Assembly (NCBI RefSeq): GCF_000005505.3
Contig: NC_016132.3
Span: 13,692,501-13,756,500, forward strand
Direction: 5' to 3'
DNA length: 64,000 bases
Source of the DNA: Brachypodium distachyon
Taxonomy: Eukaryota > Streptophyta > Magnoliopsida > Poales > Poaceae
The notes beneath the pieces are model-generated. The model had not been told where the DNA came from, searched no databases, and saw nothing but the letters and a program-made list of their open reading frames with translations. Position numbers and translations under genes: made by a program. Below, in pieces: positions 10,280 to 23,482 of the stretch (position 1 is its first letter; every line of letters begins with the position of its first letter).

Positions 10280-10960
10280 TCGGCCGGATTAATTAATTAC
10301 TGCATCGTATTTATCAATTATTGCTTAAGTACGTAATAACGGTTCTGCTATTCAGCAGCTAGCCGCCTGAGAAATAAAGTTCCAGCAGTCGATTTTGTTT
10401 TTCCGGCATATGATTCTCCTAGCTCCCGTGCTTTAAAATTAACACGCGAGATTAGCGCACACACAAGAACACACACAGACTCACGGCAACGCATGAACCT
10501 CTGCCTCTTCTCTTATTCTCTAGTAAATTCAGCTGATTACAAGTCTTAAGTAGAGAGGAAACACACTACTACTGCCCTGATCCGGACTTGTTCACGTCCC
10601 CTGTTTATTCTGCTACGTGAGTCATGTGTGTTACAAATCTATCGATCTTGTGTGCTTTGCTTGCGCGTGCGTTGCGTGGGAGAGTACTGTTCGGTGTTAA
10701 AGCAGTTCGTCCTACCTGACGATACGGATGATCCGATATACGCGTGCTGCTTGCTTGCTTTAATTTAACACGGGTAACAGTTTCTCACGTGCGTATTTTG
10801 TCTCATGCCCTTTTCATGGGGGAGGGATCATATCTATCGTATCTACGGGGGACGACGCATCACGTGGGCACACAAACGCAACTCTGCTTATCTGCGTGGA
10901 TTGCATTTGGAGTAATTAAGAGGATTTTAAGTACTGTACTGTTTAGTTCGAAACTAACTA

Positions 10961-11297
10961 CTCCCTCAGTCCCATCTCAAGTGATTTTTTATTACACTAG
11001 CATGGTGGCCACACCTGATGATAATTGTTGTATTAATTTTTTTGTATGTGTGCTGATGACTTTTTTTTCTTTATACCTTTTTAATTCCATGCCATACTGG
11101 TAGTCCCCTGTTCGGTTTAATAAGGCCCGCATGAGATTTTATGCGGGACTTTGGTGACACATTAGATATCGTTATATTCTTTTTGAAAAACTCTATTAAC
11201 GGTATAAAGTTTATACACATACAATTTTTTTTTATAATTGTTTGTCAAAGTTCAGCGCAAAATTCAATGCAGTCCCTATAAATCCGGATGGAGGGAG
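10961..11297. mobile_element. Stowaway-like MITE, 337 bp
   Basis: Begins CTCCCTCAGTCCCATCTCAA, ends GGATGGAGGGAG, with TA at 10959-10960 and 11298-11299. The interior is AT-rich and non-coding. Terminal pairing is weaker than in the short hairpin copies. Confidence 0.6.
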
Positions 11298-12040
11298 TAT
11301 AATTCACTATTGGTATGTCCAATATGAATCTGTTTGTCGTATTTTAAATTTTGAAATCAAAGACATGAGATTTGTATAACTGAGGGTCACAGCGTGCCAA
11401 AAGCCAAATTTGTCACATATGTCCAATTTAGCATTGATGCCAAAGGTTAGTAGATGATGCCAAACTTGCACGTAGATAGGACTCACAAAAGAATGAAAAA
11501 ATTACTCAGTTCTCATATCTCTTCTTTCCCATTAGATCCTCCAATCCAAACTCCGCCATGCCCCACTGCACCACTTCCGCGTGCGCCCCTGCACCTCCTA
11601 CGCGCGCCCTCTGCACGTCCTCCGCTCCTCCCGCGCATGCCCTACACCGCCTCTGCCAGGGCCCCTACGCCGTGCATGCCCAACAACGCCTCCGCACCCC
11701 TCTGCGCACACCCTTGCGCTGCCTCCCCTGCGCAGCGCCACTGTGGAGGCTCTAAGGGATATAGTTGTGAAATCTCTCCCGTCAGCCTCTCATTCCCCAA
11801 ATCCCACCCTTCATTGTCACTCTGTTGCTGCTCTGCTTGGCGCCGTGTTTCACAGTGCCGAATAAGGTGTTAATCGATCTCCGCCCGTGGTGGGTGATAA
11901 TCGATATGCTGATCAATCTGGTGTTAATCGATCTCTTCCGGAGAACTCACGTGGATCTCATATCTAACGGCTGAAAATAATTGGTTGATGTGGATCAATG
12001 TGGAGGCTCCTCTCGGAATCCCTCATATGGGAGTGTCTAT

Positions 12041-12225
12041 TTCTCAGTCGCCTAAGAAATAGTTATTTATCCGTCGACAATCATAACCATCCAATGAAGA
12101 TTTTCTTATCCATCGGAGCTACATCAATCTTACACGAATCTCAATGACTGATTCAAAAAGGTTGTTATCATCGACTGGGAAATAGTTATTTTTCAGTCGT
12201 CTAAGAAATAGCAAAACCGCCCTCA
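12041..12225. repeat. Dispersed repeat with CGACTGAGAAATA ends (uninterrupted copy)
   Basis: About 185 bp bounded by TTTCTCAGTCGCCTAAGAAA and TTTTCAGTCGTCTAAGAAAT. The interior includes GAAGATTTTCTTATCCATCG and ACACGAATCTCAATGACTGA. The reverse complement recurs at 57849-58115, where it is interrupted by a MITE. Only the GTCGACTGAGAAA-type ends recur near 27405-27475. The superfamily is unclear; it behaves like a non-autonomous DNA transposon. Confidence 0.7.
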
Positions 12226-13338
12226 TATTACTTTTAGTTTTTCATGCTCATGTATGAGTATTTATGTGACCAATGTAAATGATAGAGTGATTCTAATAGA
12301 AAAGATTAGTGTGATGGATGCTAATATGATAGATCGATTAGAATTATGGGTTTTAATTCCCTCTTTTCTCTCTCTGTTTAATCTTCAATTTCATGGTGTA
12401 CGTGTATTAAAGGAAGCAGCGTTTTGCTAATTAAAAGAAAGGATCGAAGGAATGCATGCAGCAGTAGGCCTAACCACATGCACGTGATAGCCACCGCTCA
12501 CAGTGGACTTGCCTGCAGCCATGCGTGATTAACAAACTCATCTAGTACGTGTATAATTGGCATGCGACGGAAGCAACCGGACGGCAGTGGAGCGACGCGC
12601 CTGTTCGCCGAAGGGATGCGTCTGCCGGCCGAAGGATGCGTCGGTCGTGTCTCGTGTGGCACTCAGTTTGTTAAGCTAACGTGCCATATTGGGAGTCGTG
12701 TTTTGTTTTAGAGATTCATCCGAACGTAACGTGAAACGAACGATTTGTATGGCTGTATCTCTCATATTGCTTTTAGTATATAATAGATGTATTTGTTCAT
12801 ATTTTAGTATATAGATACGTCCATATTTAAGTAAATTTGAGTCAAGAATTTAGAATCAGAAAGAGTATAAATTAATTTTATGGTGTGCTAATTCCAACTA
12901 CGTTGGGAAAGAATGGCCGAAGTTGCCGCACTCGTTTACTCCTTCATTGGTAACAAAACACTCCAAAACTGGTGAATTCACAAATTAACATGCATGCACG
13001 CCGCTTAAAGAAAGAACAAAGAAACTCGTATTTTTGTTTTTGAGCGAAAGAACAAAGAAACTCAGAAACTTGACACTAGCATCTGGCACAAGCCCAGCCC
13101 ATATAGTTTTCGGTTTTTGGACAGGAGCCCAACACCCACAGAAGACTACCCAGACACCCATTAGCCCACCAACACTGCACTTCCCGGCCCAAAACAACAC
13201 CCGCTCGGCCGCAGCAGCGGCAGGCACAGATCAAACGCCCCAACTGCTCCTCCTCCCTTCCCCGAGAAGCTCTTCTTGCTTGCTAGCAGTAGGGTTTTGC
13301 GATTCGCGCGGCGGCGAGCGGCGACCCCAGCAAAAGCC

Positions 13339-13587
13339 ATGGCGCAGCCACCCCGCTCGTCCCCGAGGCCGAAGACGAGGTTCACAGTCGTGAGGAGGCG
13401 CGAGGCCGCGGCGGCTCCGGAGGAGGCAGCGGAGAGGCGTTCGGCGGCGAGGAGGGAGTGGGCCGCGTGGGCGATGAAGGCGGCCAAGGTGTCGGCGCAC
13501 TACGGCTTCATCCCGCTCGTCATCTTCGTCGGCGTCCGGAGCTCCAACCCCAGGCCCTCCCTCGCGCAGCTCCTCACCCCCTTCTGA
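13339..13587 (+). CDS. TOM7: Mitochondrial import receptor subunit TOM7
   Basis: Small subunit of the outer-membrane TOM translocase, which modulates assembly and stability of the complex. Intronless, 82 aa, the usual size for plant TOM7. The diagnostic core is the segment EWAAWAMKAAKVSAHYGFIP (around residues 40-60) followed by a hydrophobic tail anchor (LVIFVGV) and PRPSLAQLLTPF at the C-terminus. The N-terminus is basic and Pro/Arg-rich, facing the cytosol. I chose ATG 13339 because it sits in the GCC-ATG-GCG grass start context; the frame is also open upstream without family similarity. Confidence 0.93.
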   Translation: MAQPPRSSPRPKTRFTVVRRREAAAAPEEAAERRSAARREWAAWAMKAAKVSAHYGFIPLVIFVGVRSSNPRPSLAQLLTPF

Positions 13588-15106
13588 TCCTATCGCCTCC
13601 CGTTCCCCGTAGCGTCTGCTTTGTGGAGTAGCTTTCAGGAGTCTAGCGGCCAGACTTTGTGGATTTTGGGCTGCATCATCGGCGCACTTCGATCACTTGA
13701 AGGTTATCGCTCGCACGCACTTGGTGGTTTGGTTGCTGCTGCTAGCTCCTGTGGTAATTTCTGCGCTGTTCTGTTTTTGCTGGGGATCGATATACCTACC
13801 TACCTACCTGGACCGTCGTATGATTGATTCTCTGTTCATGATGAACGTGTGATGTCTGTGTTGTTAGATTTGTGGATTTTGTCACCGGCATGCCAAAATG
13901 TGAAATGTGTGATCTTTGCAACTCCGTGTTGATGATGTGATGCCGTTGTGGATCTTGAGCAGGACAGCGTATGTTCCGTGTCAATTTTTACTGAGCGACC
14001 GATCGATATATGACTGTTGGTAATTCCCTGAGAAATGTCGGGGGTAAAAATCTCTGTTTTCTTCCATGTTTCATGCATCCACTGTTCTTGCATTTGTTCC
14101 AGGATGTGCTCTCATCAGTGGGCAAGTATTCAGGTCGAGGCTTCACTGCCGGTGTTCCAGAATTGTAAGAAATTTGACAGTTCTATATTGCTACGGTTGG
14201 AGTGAAATTTTCGTTAGCACGCTTTGATTGATCAATAGGTCGATCTTCTGTTGCTGTTTCTGCGGCATAAACAGATTGAACAGGACATTTGCTGAACAGA
14301 TTTTCCTTAATAAATCAACGAGTGTATAGTCGTGACTGGAACGTCGTCCGAATTTCCCGTATATTTCTCGTGTGTATGCGAGTTCTTCTCTGCCCAGACG
14401 ATGACGACAGGTGAAATCTAATTTCATTTGGTAGAGCTGGTCTCGTTTTCCTGAACGAGACAGCGTGATCGATCCGGCGTTTCGTTTTTCAAGGACGGAA
14501 TAGTGCTCCTTTCGGGGAAAATAAACCATTAAAGAATATCTGTTGGACGATGTGATGTCCTGCATATTAAACATGTAACTAAATAAAAATCTGTGAAAAA
14601 AATTAATAACATGAAAATCTATTATAGAAAATTCATAGGTGGCTTAACAAATGTGTAGATGTACTTATCTAGCTTGCCAATTGAGACTTGCTACATTTAT
14701 TTCTTAGGAATAACATTAGAAAGCACCCAAACAGCCCTTAATAAGTGGCAAAAATGAGAGAGAACATTAGTGGCAAAGCTGACATCTGTTTTTTTTTGTC
14801 ATTTTCTTACTGGCATATTTAATTTAGTGGCAAAGCTGTGGTTAATTTACAGCTTCCGGCAGTAGAAAATTCGAAATGAACACCGCCAGCTCACTCCAGA
14901 TGGGTCCCAGAGCGCAGTGACCTGGTCGAGACTAAAATACCGCAAAAAATACTTACAGTAATAAAAACATAAAATACAGTTGCCCGGAAAAAGCCAGCGC
15001 TCGACCGGCCGTCCCCTTCACAAACAAAGAGAGGCCGCTGCCGCCGTCGAGTCCTGTCCCCTCCTCCTCTCCCGCACCTCGCCGCCGGCCGCGGCCGCGG
15101 CGGCGG
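13588..15106. other. TOM7 3' flank and promoter of the sorting nexin-like gene
   Basis: No gene seen. The first few hundred bases are probably TOM7 3' UTR; the 14950-15106 stretch is GC-rich and likely the 5' UTR of the following gene. The interior has no recognisable repeat. Confidence 0.55.
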
Positions 15107-18100
15107 ATGGCGACGCCGGGAGGCGCGGCGCCGAGGGCTGCCTACACGGCCCGCGACCTCGCGGAGGAGGCGAAGAAGCGCGCCGTGCTGCTCCTCGTCT
15201 TCGCCTTCGGTCTCGCCTTCCTCATGTCCCGTGAGTCCTTCTCCCAAACCCTAGCGCCGCTACTTTCCCCACCGCTTGGCTCGCTCGCCGGTCCGGTAAT
15301 TTATGTCGATGCATCGGTCGGTCGCCCGTCAGTGCTGTGATTAGGTTTTTACGCTCGCTACTCCCTGATACGGGTGCGCTAATTTTGGCATCGTTTTCTG
15401 ACCCTTTGTGGACTAGTGATGCTAGTTTGTTCCATTCGTGTTGTGATTTGTTGCATTAGGCAGTTGTAGACTGGTAATTAGCTCTGAGTAGGTTGTTTGT
15501 TTCCATGTTAGATGGTTTGTGCTTTCGTTGGGACATCAGAAATTCTGCTGCTATCTCACGGTGATTGAAATTTGTAGTGGAATTGTAGAACATAGAGTAT
15601 ATCAATCGATTTTCATAGCTCAATCATACCCTAGACTGCTTGATGTAGTCTAGATACAAGGAAGACAGGAGCTAGGCATGTATGTTCGATGGAAAATTCA
15701 CATACAGCCAGCAATTTTTTTTATGTTTCTGTGGATGTTAACAGAAGAAGAGGCTAAGTGCTGAGGCAGATTTATATCAGTCACAACATCCTTATTTTTT
15801 TGAATCCTGCATTCTATTAAAACAATGCTGTCCCACCCATGATCCTGCTAAAATGACTGATTTTCTCCATTTCAGTGACAAGCTCTTCAGTTTGGATTAA
15901 CTTCCCGTTTGCCACGGCTTTGATGATTTTATTTCGCTACATGTCACTTGACTACGACTTCCGTAGAAAGAGCTCAACAACTACAGACCATGTTGTCAGT
16001 CGTCCGCTTGTCAAAACAAAAAGTATTGAATTGAATAAGCCTTCCCTTGCTCAGAAGAATGGAAGTCCAGGCTGGAAGAGCAAGGTGAACTCGCCTCCAG
16101 TAGAAGCAGCATTTGAACAGTTCACAAGGCATCTCGTCACAGAGTGGGTAACAGATCTTTGGTACTCCCGCGTAACACCTGATAAGGACGGCCCGGAGGA
16201 ACTCATCAGTGTAGTAAATTCTGTCCTTGGGGAGATTTCAAATCGGGCAAGAAATGTTAACCTCATCACTCTACTAACCAGGTTTTTGAAAGTTTGTTTT
16301 ATCACATGAAATGCATGAACAGCATACCTTTTTAGAACATCGGATGTCTTAGGAAGACCTTATCTACCTTATGCAGGGATCTTGTTGATCTCGTATGCAA
16401 TAATTTGGAGCTTTATCATTCCTGTGAAGCTAAGATTGGAAAAGAGAAGTTTGTTAGCCTTCCAACAGAGTGTCGTGACGCTGAACTGAAACTGGCCCTT
16501 ATAGCCGAAGGCAAGTTGCATCCAGCCTTATTTTCAGCCAGTGCTGAATACAAGGTAAGGCATCATTTTTTTTGCTTTTGCGAACAAAGAAAGGCATTAT
16601 TGATGTTGAACTTTTTGGTTCTTGCTTAATGTTCATTTGTTATGTATGCACTTGTACCTCACCCTCTTGGATCTGAGCATGGGATGAATTAATTGCTGCT
16701 AGGTAAACACATATTTAACAATAAATATCTGAATAATAAATACTGCTTGTATAAACTGTTCGTGAGATATGGCGTTTCAACTCCTTTTGTTCCCATTGTT
16801 TATTTATAACTTTGACGACACACATTAGCTCATAATCCATGTGTTAATTTAACACTTGCATGTCATTGTTGGTGAATTGAACATCACAATAATATTTTTG
16901 GCTTCATGCATTGTATCTTCGTAACCATTAAATTTAATCTGTTCATCTGATGTATACAATATATTTATTTCTACTTCCAGGTCTTACGAAGTCTTTCAGA
17001 TGGTTTGATCTCAATCACAGTAAAGCCTGAAAATCTACAGTGTTCGTTCTTCCGCTCTACCGCACGAGAGCTTCTTGCATGTGCAGTTTTGAGGCCTGTC
17101 ATAAACTTAGCAAATCCAAGGTATTAACATAGTGCGCTTGTTCTACTGCAAATGGTATTTTCTATTGCAATCACATCGAGATGTATGATTCGCAGGTTTA
17201 TAAATGAAAGGATTGAATCTTTGGCTCTTTCTCGTGCCAATAAGGCAGATAATGGAGTTGCTGGATCCTTGGAGGATGTTGCATTGGTTAAGCAGAGGGA
17301 GCCTCCTATGCCATCTGTGGATGAACTTTCTGCACTAGCAGATCACTCAAGTCCTGGGGTTGAACTTGTGAGATTTAGTCAGGGTCAGTCCAAGACTGCT
17401 TCAGACGTGCAACTCGGTAAAACTAAAAATCTGTCTAGTGCCAATCCAAAATCCCCCAATTATCATTTGATCAACAATTCGCATCCTCTTGAATCAGGCA
17501 GTTCAACTTCCGATTCCCACATCTATTCAGATACCAGTATTTCTGTACATCCCCAAAATCGTGACGGGATAACTACAGAGAATTACGAAGGAGAGTCGGC
17601 ACAAACATTGGACATCATCTCCCACCGAAAAAGTCGAGTTGTAGCACCTGAGCACCTTGAGAATATGTGGACTAAAGGGAAGAATTACAATTTAGAAAAC
17701 GCAGAACATGTTGTGAAAGCACCTGTCAGGTCTTCTCTAGTCACCACTAAATCAACACAGCAATCAGCTCCCTTCAGCACTTCAATTCGTCATCATCCTA
17801 CTATTCCACAAAAGCAAACAGCCTTGTCCAATTCTGAGGACCATCATTTGAAAAGCTCAACTACTCCATATTCAAATGGCACTAATCACCTGCCAACAAG
17901 TTTTTCTGGAGAAATGGCTGAGCATGCCAGCCAAGAAGATGTTGCAATGGACAGTGAGAGTTCATATGGCACTGAGGAGGATGAAAATAACAATGTTACT
18001 GGCCTGGACTCTCCTGTAACCAGAGTTTGGGATAGCAAAAGTAAAGGAAATGGCACCTCGTCCCATATACATCATCCTCTTGAATCTTCTGGTTTCCATA

Positions 18101-21077
18101 GAGCAAAGACAAATAGAAGTCATTTGGGCAAGTTGAAAATGTCGAGAACTTCCTCAGGAAGGAAAAGGTCAAGGTCAAATTCCCAAAAGACCCCCTTTTG
18201 GCAAGAGGCAGATAGATCACCTTTCTTGGTGGGAGGTGATTTAGGCACACTAAGTACATCAGCAAATGGTTCAAGGACAGATGGACTGTATGATGATACT
18301 GAGGTGGAAAGCATGGCCAGGATATTTAGTGGTGCAAATGCTTCATCTTTGTCATTGGGATCAATTGACTCTTCTTATTCATCTAATTATTCTAGCACTA
18401 ATGTGCTGGAAGACTCTTATCTGAAGTTAAGATGTGAGGTAACACATTTTCTATTTAATGTTCTTTGATTCTCTTAACTACTGGTGGTACAAATCTTTAC
18501 TGGATTTCCTCATTCAGGTGGTAGGAGCCAGCATTGTAAAAAGTGGATCTGGCATGTTTGCTGTGTATTCTGTTTCCGTAACCGATGCCAACGGTAATAG
18601 TTGGTCTATCAAGAGGAGGTGACTACCTTTTGTGTTACTTATGTGAGCCACAGTAGAAATGATGCTTACTTATTATTCAGATGCTAATATTGCTTTCTGT
18701 TTCTCCCTGTGGTTTTGTGTACTTTAGGTTTCGTCATTTTGAAGAGCTACATCGGCGTCTGAAAGAATATCCTCAGTACAGTCTTCACTTGCCTCCAAAG
18801 CATTTCCTATCATCAGGGTTAGAGGTTCCTGTTGTTCGAGAGAGGTGCAAGTTGCTTGACATATATCTAAAGGTGTATTTTCGTTGCTATTTGTATTTGA
18901 ATACACTCAAGTTAATTGTCACTCTCACCATAAGCTAGCATTAAGATGTCCAATCAAGAAACGATGTCAATGTACTTAGAGTGGTTGGAGTAATACATTT
19001 TAATATCAGTTTCACTAGAGACTAAAATAGGTTTTAAAATTTCTAAATAAAATATTCGGTACCCCAAGAAACTAACAAAACTCATATGAACATATGATAA
19101 CTCTGCCTGTTAATTCTACAGAAGCTTCTTCAGATTCCCACTGTTTCAAGCTGTATCGAAGTCTGGGATTTTCTAAGTGTTGATTCACAGGTTTGTTCTT
19201 CTAAATCTTATCATGTTCAACTTTTTTGAAGATGCTAATAATAAAGTGAAATTTCCTTGTTACAGACATACACTTTCTCAGATTCTCTCTCAGTTATCCA
19301 GGCACTATCAGGTGAGCAATCCCCCTTTCTAGTCGAGTAACTAGTGCTTCTAAGTTCCTAAAGCGCTACCTAAAGCCTGCTTGCTGATATCATGCAGTCA
19401 ATTTAGATGTAAGATCAAATGACAAGGGTGCAAGACCATTGAATTCTTCCAAAGCTTTGAATGGAAATTTGGCCTCTACAAGACAATTAAGTGGATGCCA
19501 ACATGATACAGTGGATAAGGATAAGGACTTTGCTGTTGACGGTTTGAGATTGAGGAAAGGAAGTGCGGAACACAATTTAGGACCTAATGTTAGCAACACG
19601 AGTACCAATATTTATCAAGACGACTCTGGAAGTGATCCTGAACAAAATGATCACTCATTTACGATAAATCCAGGAAATCATAAGAAAATGTTGCCAAGTC
19701 AAACTGATTATACATCTCAAATTGAATCTGATGGGTACTCAGTGTCAGGGAATCCTAGTGAAGTAAGTCCTAAATATTTCTACAATTTTTTACCATCAAG
19801 TTGTTGTCTTCTTTAACTTTATTTCTTGTGCTGTTCTCACTCATTTTTGAACATTTTTTTTGTTTTACTTTAAATGTATGCGATGCAGCAGCTGCCTGAC
19901 TAACAACTTTATACCTACTTTAATGCAGTGGATGACCCCAAATCTTAGTGCTCCAATATTTCATCTGGTTGATGTAGTTTTTCAGCTCCAAGATGGTGGC
20001 TGGATTAGGTGAGTTAATTCTACACACATGACTATCATTTCTAATATTTAGCATCTGTAACCTTAGGGACATGTAGAGTAAATCCGCGTGAAATCATCTC
20101 TAATAACCTTGATTTTTTTGTTTTTGTTTTGTAGACGGCAAGCATTTTGGGTCGCGAAGCAAATACTGCAATTGGGAATGGGAGACACATTTGATGACTG
20201 GCTTGTTGAGAAAATCCAGTTACTTAGAAAGGGGAGAATAATTGCCTTTTTAGTCAAGCGTGTTGAACAAGTAAGTCCCGGTGTCATTTTTAGCAAAGCA
20301 GGTGCCAAGTGCTAACAACAAACAAATGTACAAAGGGAACTTGATGCAATTAGCTGATTAGATAAATTCTTCTCATAAACTTTTAGGTCATGGCTGCCCC
20401 CCTAATTTAGGCTCCATGTTTTCTATTTCACCATGTACAGATACTTTGGCCAGATGGAATTTTCATGACAAAGCATCCAAATAGAAAACCAGCTGCACCT
20501 TCTGCTGCCCAGAATACTGGCATGGCAAACTATCTGACTGAAGAACAACGATTAGAAGCTGCTCACCGTGCAGATTTTGTCCGTGAATTGATAATAGGTG
20601 AACTTTGTACTTGCTTTCCCTTCTTTCTTTCTTCCTTTTGCTTATGTTCTACTAGAGGCATGATGATTCTCTGCTATCAAACTCATCACCTGTGATTTTT
20701 AGTTAGCATGGTCTTTGGAATTCTTCTTTTAGCTTTGGTTTTTACTGCTTAATTTATCTGCACAGATAAAGCTCCATCTGCGCTCGTGAGTCTGGTTGGT
20801 CGAAAGGAGTACGAAAGATGTGCTCAGGATATTTACTTCTTTCTTCAGGTATATATTCTTTGGGAATCCATTCCATATCGAATGCAAATTAACCTTAGTA
20901 GCAACTGTATGATGCTTAACTGATGTGTACAATTGGTTTTCCATGCAGTCCCCAGTTTGTTTGAAGCAGCTGGCATTTGAACTTCTAGAGCTCCTTGTCC
21001 TTGCTGGATTTCCAGAGTTGGGTGACATCGTGAGGAAGTGGCATGAAGACAAAGAGCAGTTCTCCGCTCTGGAATGA
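15107..21077 (+). CDS. PXA/PX/Nexin_C domain protein (sorting nexin-like)
   Basis: Membrane-anchored phosphoinositide-binding protein of the SNX13/SNX14-like group, probably in endosomal or ER-contact trafficking. Fifteen exons: 15107-15230, 15876-16281, 16377-16554, 16981-17120, 17196-18438, 18518-18618, 18728-18872, 19122-19190, 19266-19311, 19398-19762, 19929-20008, 20135-20270, 20441-20597, 20766-20848, 20949-21077. All phases agree and sum to 1,133 aa. Two hydrophobic segments lie near the N-terminus (residues ~24-42 and ~45-64). The PXA domain spans roughly residues 105-280 (start PPVEAAFEQFTRHLVTEWVT). Exon 5 encodes ~415 residues of polar, Ser/Asn-rich and probably disordered linker. 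The PX domain (~698-800) shows RRFRHFEELHRRL, LPPKHFLSS and ERCKLLDIYLK. Nexin_C (~955-1110) shows WVAKQILQLGMGDTFDDWL. It resembles the plant phox-domain proteins of this architecture. Expression control is not evident from sequence. Confidence 0.92.
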
Positions 21078-22159
21078 ATTTTTGTGTGTGTTCTTATGAA
21101 TGAGTCTTGTCGAGCCGCAGTGCTGATCCATTTCACTGTAAATAAGGCGATTTCGACTTCCAAGAGTGCTGCTGGTTTTGACATTCCAGTTTTGATTGAG
21201 ACGGCGTTATGATGAAGTGTGAATAGAGTAGCTAGCAACATAGTGCAGCCTGAAAAGAAAGAGAGATTGATACAGTTCTTTTTTTCCCTGTAGTTGCTGT
21301 AGGTGTAGGATAGCTGCACCTTTTCCTACCGTTTGTAAATTTTTGGTTATATCCGACTCATACGACTATTCATGATGATGAATGAAGATATATTAAGGGT
21401 GCCATCTCATGGGTGGAGGAGTTCCTCAGTTCCCGTTTGATAGCAACACATCTGTGTACAAAATTTTGATTTTTGATGCACTGCTGCTGCCTGCCGCTGG
21501 CGAAAGAATACTTGGAGTCGGAGGAGCCGGAAGGTGATCCGAATCAGAAACGAAGTTCTGCTCATGCTTCCGCTTACATGTTTTGACAAAACATTTGAGG
21601 TTCCTAAATGTGTGTTTGGATAAAAGACGTATCAGTTCGAACGGTGTACCAAAACGAAATTAAGGAGTCTTAACAAAAATGTAAATATCCCATTTTGTTA
21701 ACCACATATGTCGCAAGATTCATGGGCTTAATACTATCTTCCAGTTTCAGAAATTCGAAATGTACCTCTGAATTTCTTACAACTTCGGTTTTCAGCAAGG
21801 GCTCTACGATTATTTGACCATGGTGAAACCCTTTGACGCCTTCAACATTTGGCAAAACTGACCTAGTAGCCTATTACCCGTATGTAGCAATGGAAGACAG
21901 TTGCAGTCTATGCAATGCCATTTTGACAGTTCCGGCTAAATATGCAAACCCAACAAGACATTGTCTAGCAAAACCAGCAACATATAGAGACAAGTACTGA
22001 CACCAGAAAGTTGATTGAAAACAGAAAACTGGGCAGATATCTAAGCACTCCAATTCAGAGATAACAGGATCCAAATTAAGCTGTTCCTCCATACCAATAA
22101 GTATCAACTCAAGATTCACTTTCTTATTAAAGACACCAATGTGTATTTGTATGACATTG
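21078..22159. other. Convergent 3' region between sorting nexin-like and F-box genes
   Basis: The two genes face each other, so this ~1.1 kb should hold both 3' UTRs. No additional gene or repeat is recognised. Confidence 0.6.
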
Positions 22160-23269
22160 TTATGTCTCGTTTTCCAAAGCTGGTAACTCAGAGTAGAAAG
22201 GCACACACGGCAGATATGGAGGCAGGGAGTCATGTCCAAGGTTGCGGATCACTCGAACCTGCTGACGATCCATATCATAGGACATCAACGTCCCATCCCA
22301 TCCCACACTGAAGAAGAGCAGGTTACATTCTGGATGCATTGCAACCCAATCCACCAGTTGAAGGTCTGTAGTCCCAAATATGCGTGAAGCTTCAACACTA
22401 TGCTTCAACACCCAGTCATCGCCGCCGTAGTCCTCGAGGATGTAAACTGCCAGCCGAGTGACAGAATCGAATTCCCTGAAGTTGACATAATGCAAGCGGC
22501 CCTGTGACTGCTGGATGAACCCATCCTGATCCTGGAGAAGACTGAGATGGATCTTCCTCCATGTCTTAAGCTCCGTGTCCACCGTGAGCACAGCAGGCTG
22601 ATCGGTGAGGATATGCAGAGAGCCGTTAAGGAAGACGGTTCTTGACAGGCGAGACTCGAGCAGAGCGTCGTCGCTCCATTCGACCTCCTTGTGAACCCAT
22701 TCTCTGGTTTCAGAGGAATACACCCGGACTCCGGTGATGACCGGGTCATCTTCCTCGTACTCCACGAGCTCAAACACATGGAATCTCGACGACGACACGG
22801 CCGGGTCGAAGCCCAGGCGTGCGGCGTAGAGGTTGTCGGCATTGCCCGAGGGTGGCACGGTGGTGAACTTCTCCGTGGCAGGGTTGCACAGGACGTAATG
22901 GAAATCGTCCGTGGATTCCCAGAGACGGCAGAGGAGGAGGCCGTTGCAGCAGTCCATGATCCTGATGTCTTGGAATTCCGGCAGGAAGGAGAAATTAGAG
23001 GGGAAGATCGGGTAGCGTTCCTCCTGGGGGGATGCATTGGTGAAGGCCAGAGCTGGGAGCAGGCCGCTGAGGCTGGTGTAGAGGAAGCCGGCCAGGGTCT
23101 GGGGGAGCTTCTTGCGGTGCTCCGGGTGGGAGATGAGGTTCTCCCAGGCCTTGGAGACGCACTTGAAGCGGCAAAGCGGCTTCACTGGGACGCGCGAGAG
23201 GATCTCCACGATGAGGTCCTCCGTGAGGCTTGCCGCCGAGCACCTCTGTGCCCTCTCCATCGCTGCCAT
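22160..23269 (-). CDS. F-box protein with F-box-associated (beta-propeller-like) domain
   Basis: Substrate-receptor subunit of an SCF E3 ubiquitin ligase; the target is unknown. 369 aa from the chosen ATG. The F-box lies at residues ~14-58, with SLTEDLIVEILSRVPVKPL followed by RFKCVSKAWENLISHPEHR. The rest has F-box-associated repeats (IMDCCNGLLLCR, YVLCNPATEKFTTVPPSG, VRVYSSETREWVHKE). The frame continues 12 codons upstream to an ATG at 23305. However, a CTGCAG acceptor at 23302-23297 followed by coding DNA, and a CCAG/GTAAAG donor at 23482, suggest a 186-bp 5'-UTR intron, so I start at 23269 (MAAMERAQ). Upstream, 23483 to about 23600 is probably 5' UTR. The long plus-strand frame across it is a shadow. 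Confidence 0.88.
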   Translation of the reverse strand: MAAMERAQRCSAASLTEDLIVEILSRVPVKPLCRFKCVSKAWENLISHPEHRKKLPQTLAGFLYTSLSGLLPALAFTNASPQEERYPIFPSNFSFLPEFQDIRIMDCCNGLLLCRLWESTDDFHYVLCNPATEKFTTVPPSGNADNLYAARLGFDPAVSSSRFHVFELVEYEEDDPVITGVRVYSSETREWVHKEVEWSDDALLESRLSRTVFLNGSLHILTDQPAVLTVDTELKTWRKIHLSLLQDQDGFIQQSQGRLHYVNFREFDSVTRLAVYILEDYGGDDWVLKHSVEASRIFGTTDLQLVDWVAMHPECNLLFFSVGWDGTLMSYDMDRQQVRVIRNLGHDSLPPYLPCVPFYSELPALENET

Positions 23270-23296
23270 CCGGTTTTTAAGGATCAGAGCAAAAAT

Positions 23297-23482
23297 CTGC
23301 AGCACAAAGATGGAGGAGAGACGAATAGATCAGTTGATCGAGACGACATTGGATCCAGCTTTCATCTACCTAAAGAAAAGAAAAGAAACTGCTGCATGAT
23401 ATGAGTTCACTCAGGCATTCGGTCGAGCACCTGGTGTGCAGTGGGTGAAGCGGAGGGAGCCTCCTCCGGATCGGAGCTTTAC
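23297..23482 (-). other. Probable 5'-UTR intron of the F-box gene
   Basis: On the minus strand the donor CCAG/GTAAAG is at 23482 and the acceptor CTGCAG ends at 23297, leaving about 27 nt before the ATG at 23269. Inferred from splice motifs only. Confidence 0.5.

Larger units (their letters stand above)
10280..13338. other. Gene-free intergenic region with MITEs and dispersed repeats
   Basis: No gene is supported. A 337-bp MITE lies at 10961-11297 and a dispersed repeat at 12041-12225, both listed separately. Near 12762-12860 is a degenerate Stowaway fragment (AGATACGTCCATATTTAAGT). The 11500-11870 interval is C-rich and open in several frames with Pro/Ala/Cys-rich low-complexity translations; I do not regard it as coding. 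The last ~150 bp before 13339 is the probable TOM7 5' UTR and promoter. Confidence 0.6.

Noticed and set aside
11454..11873. 139-codon C-rich frame
   Set aside because: Pro/Cys/Ala/Ser-rich low complexity, open in several registers, no similarity.
22691..23404. 237-codon frame antisense to the F-box gene
   Set aside because: Shadow of the F-box coding sequence.
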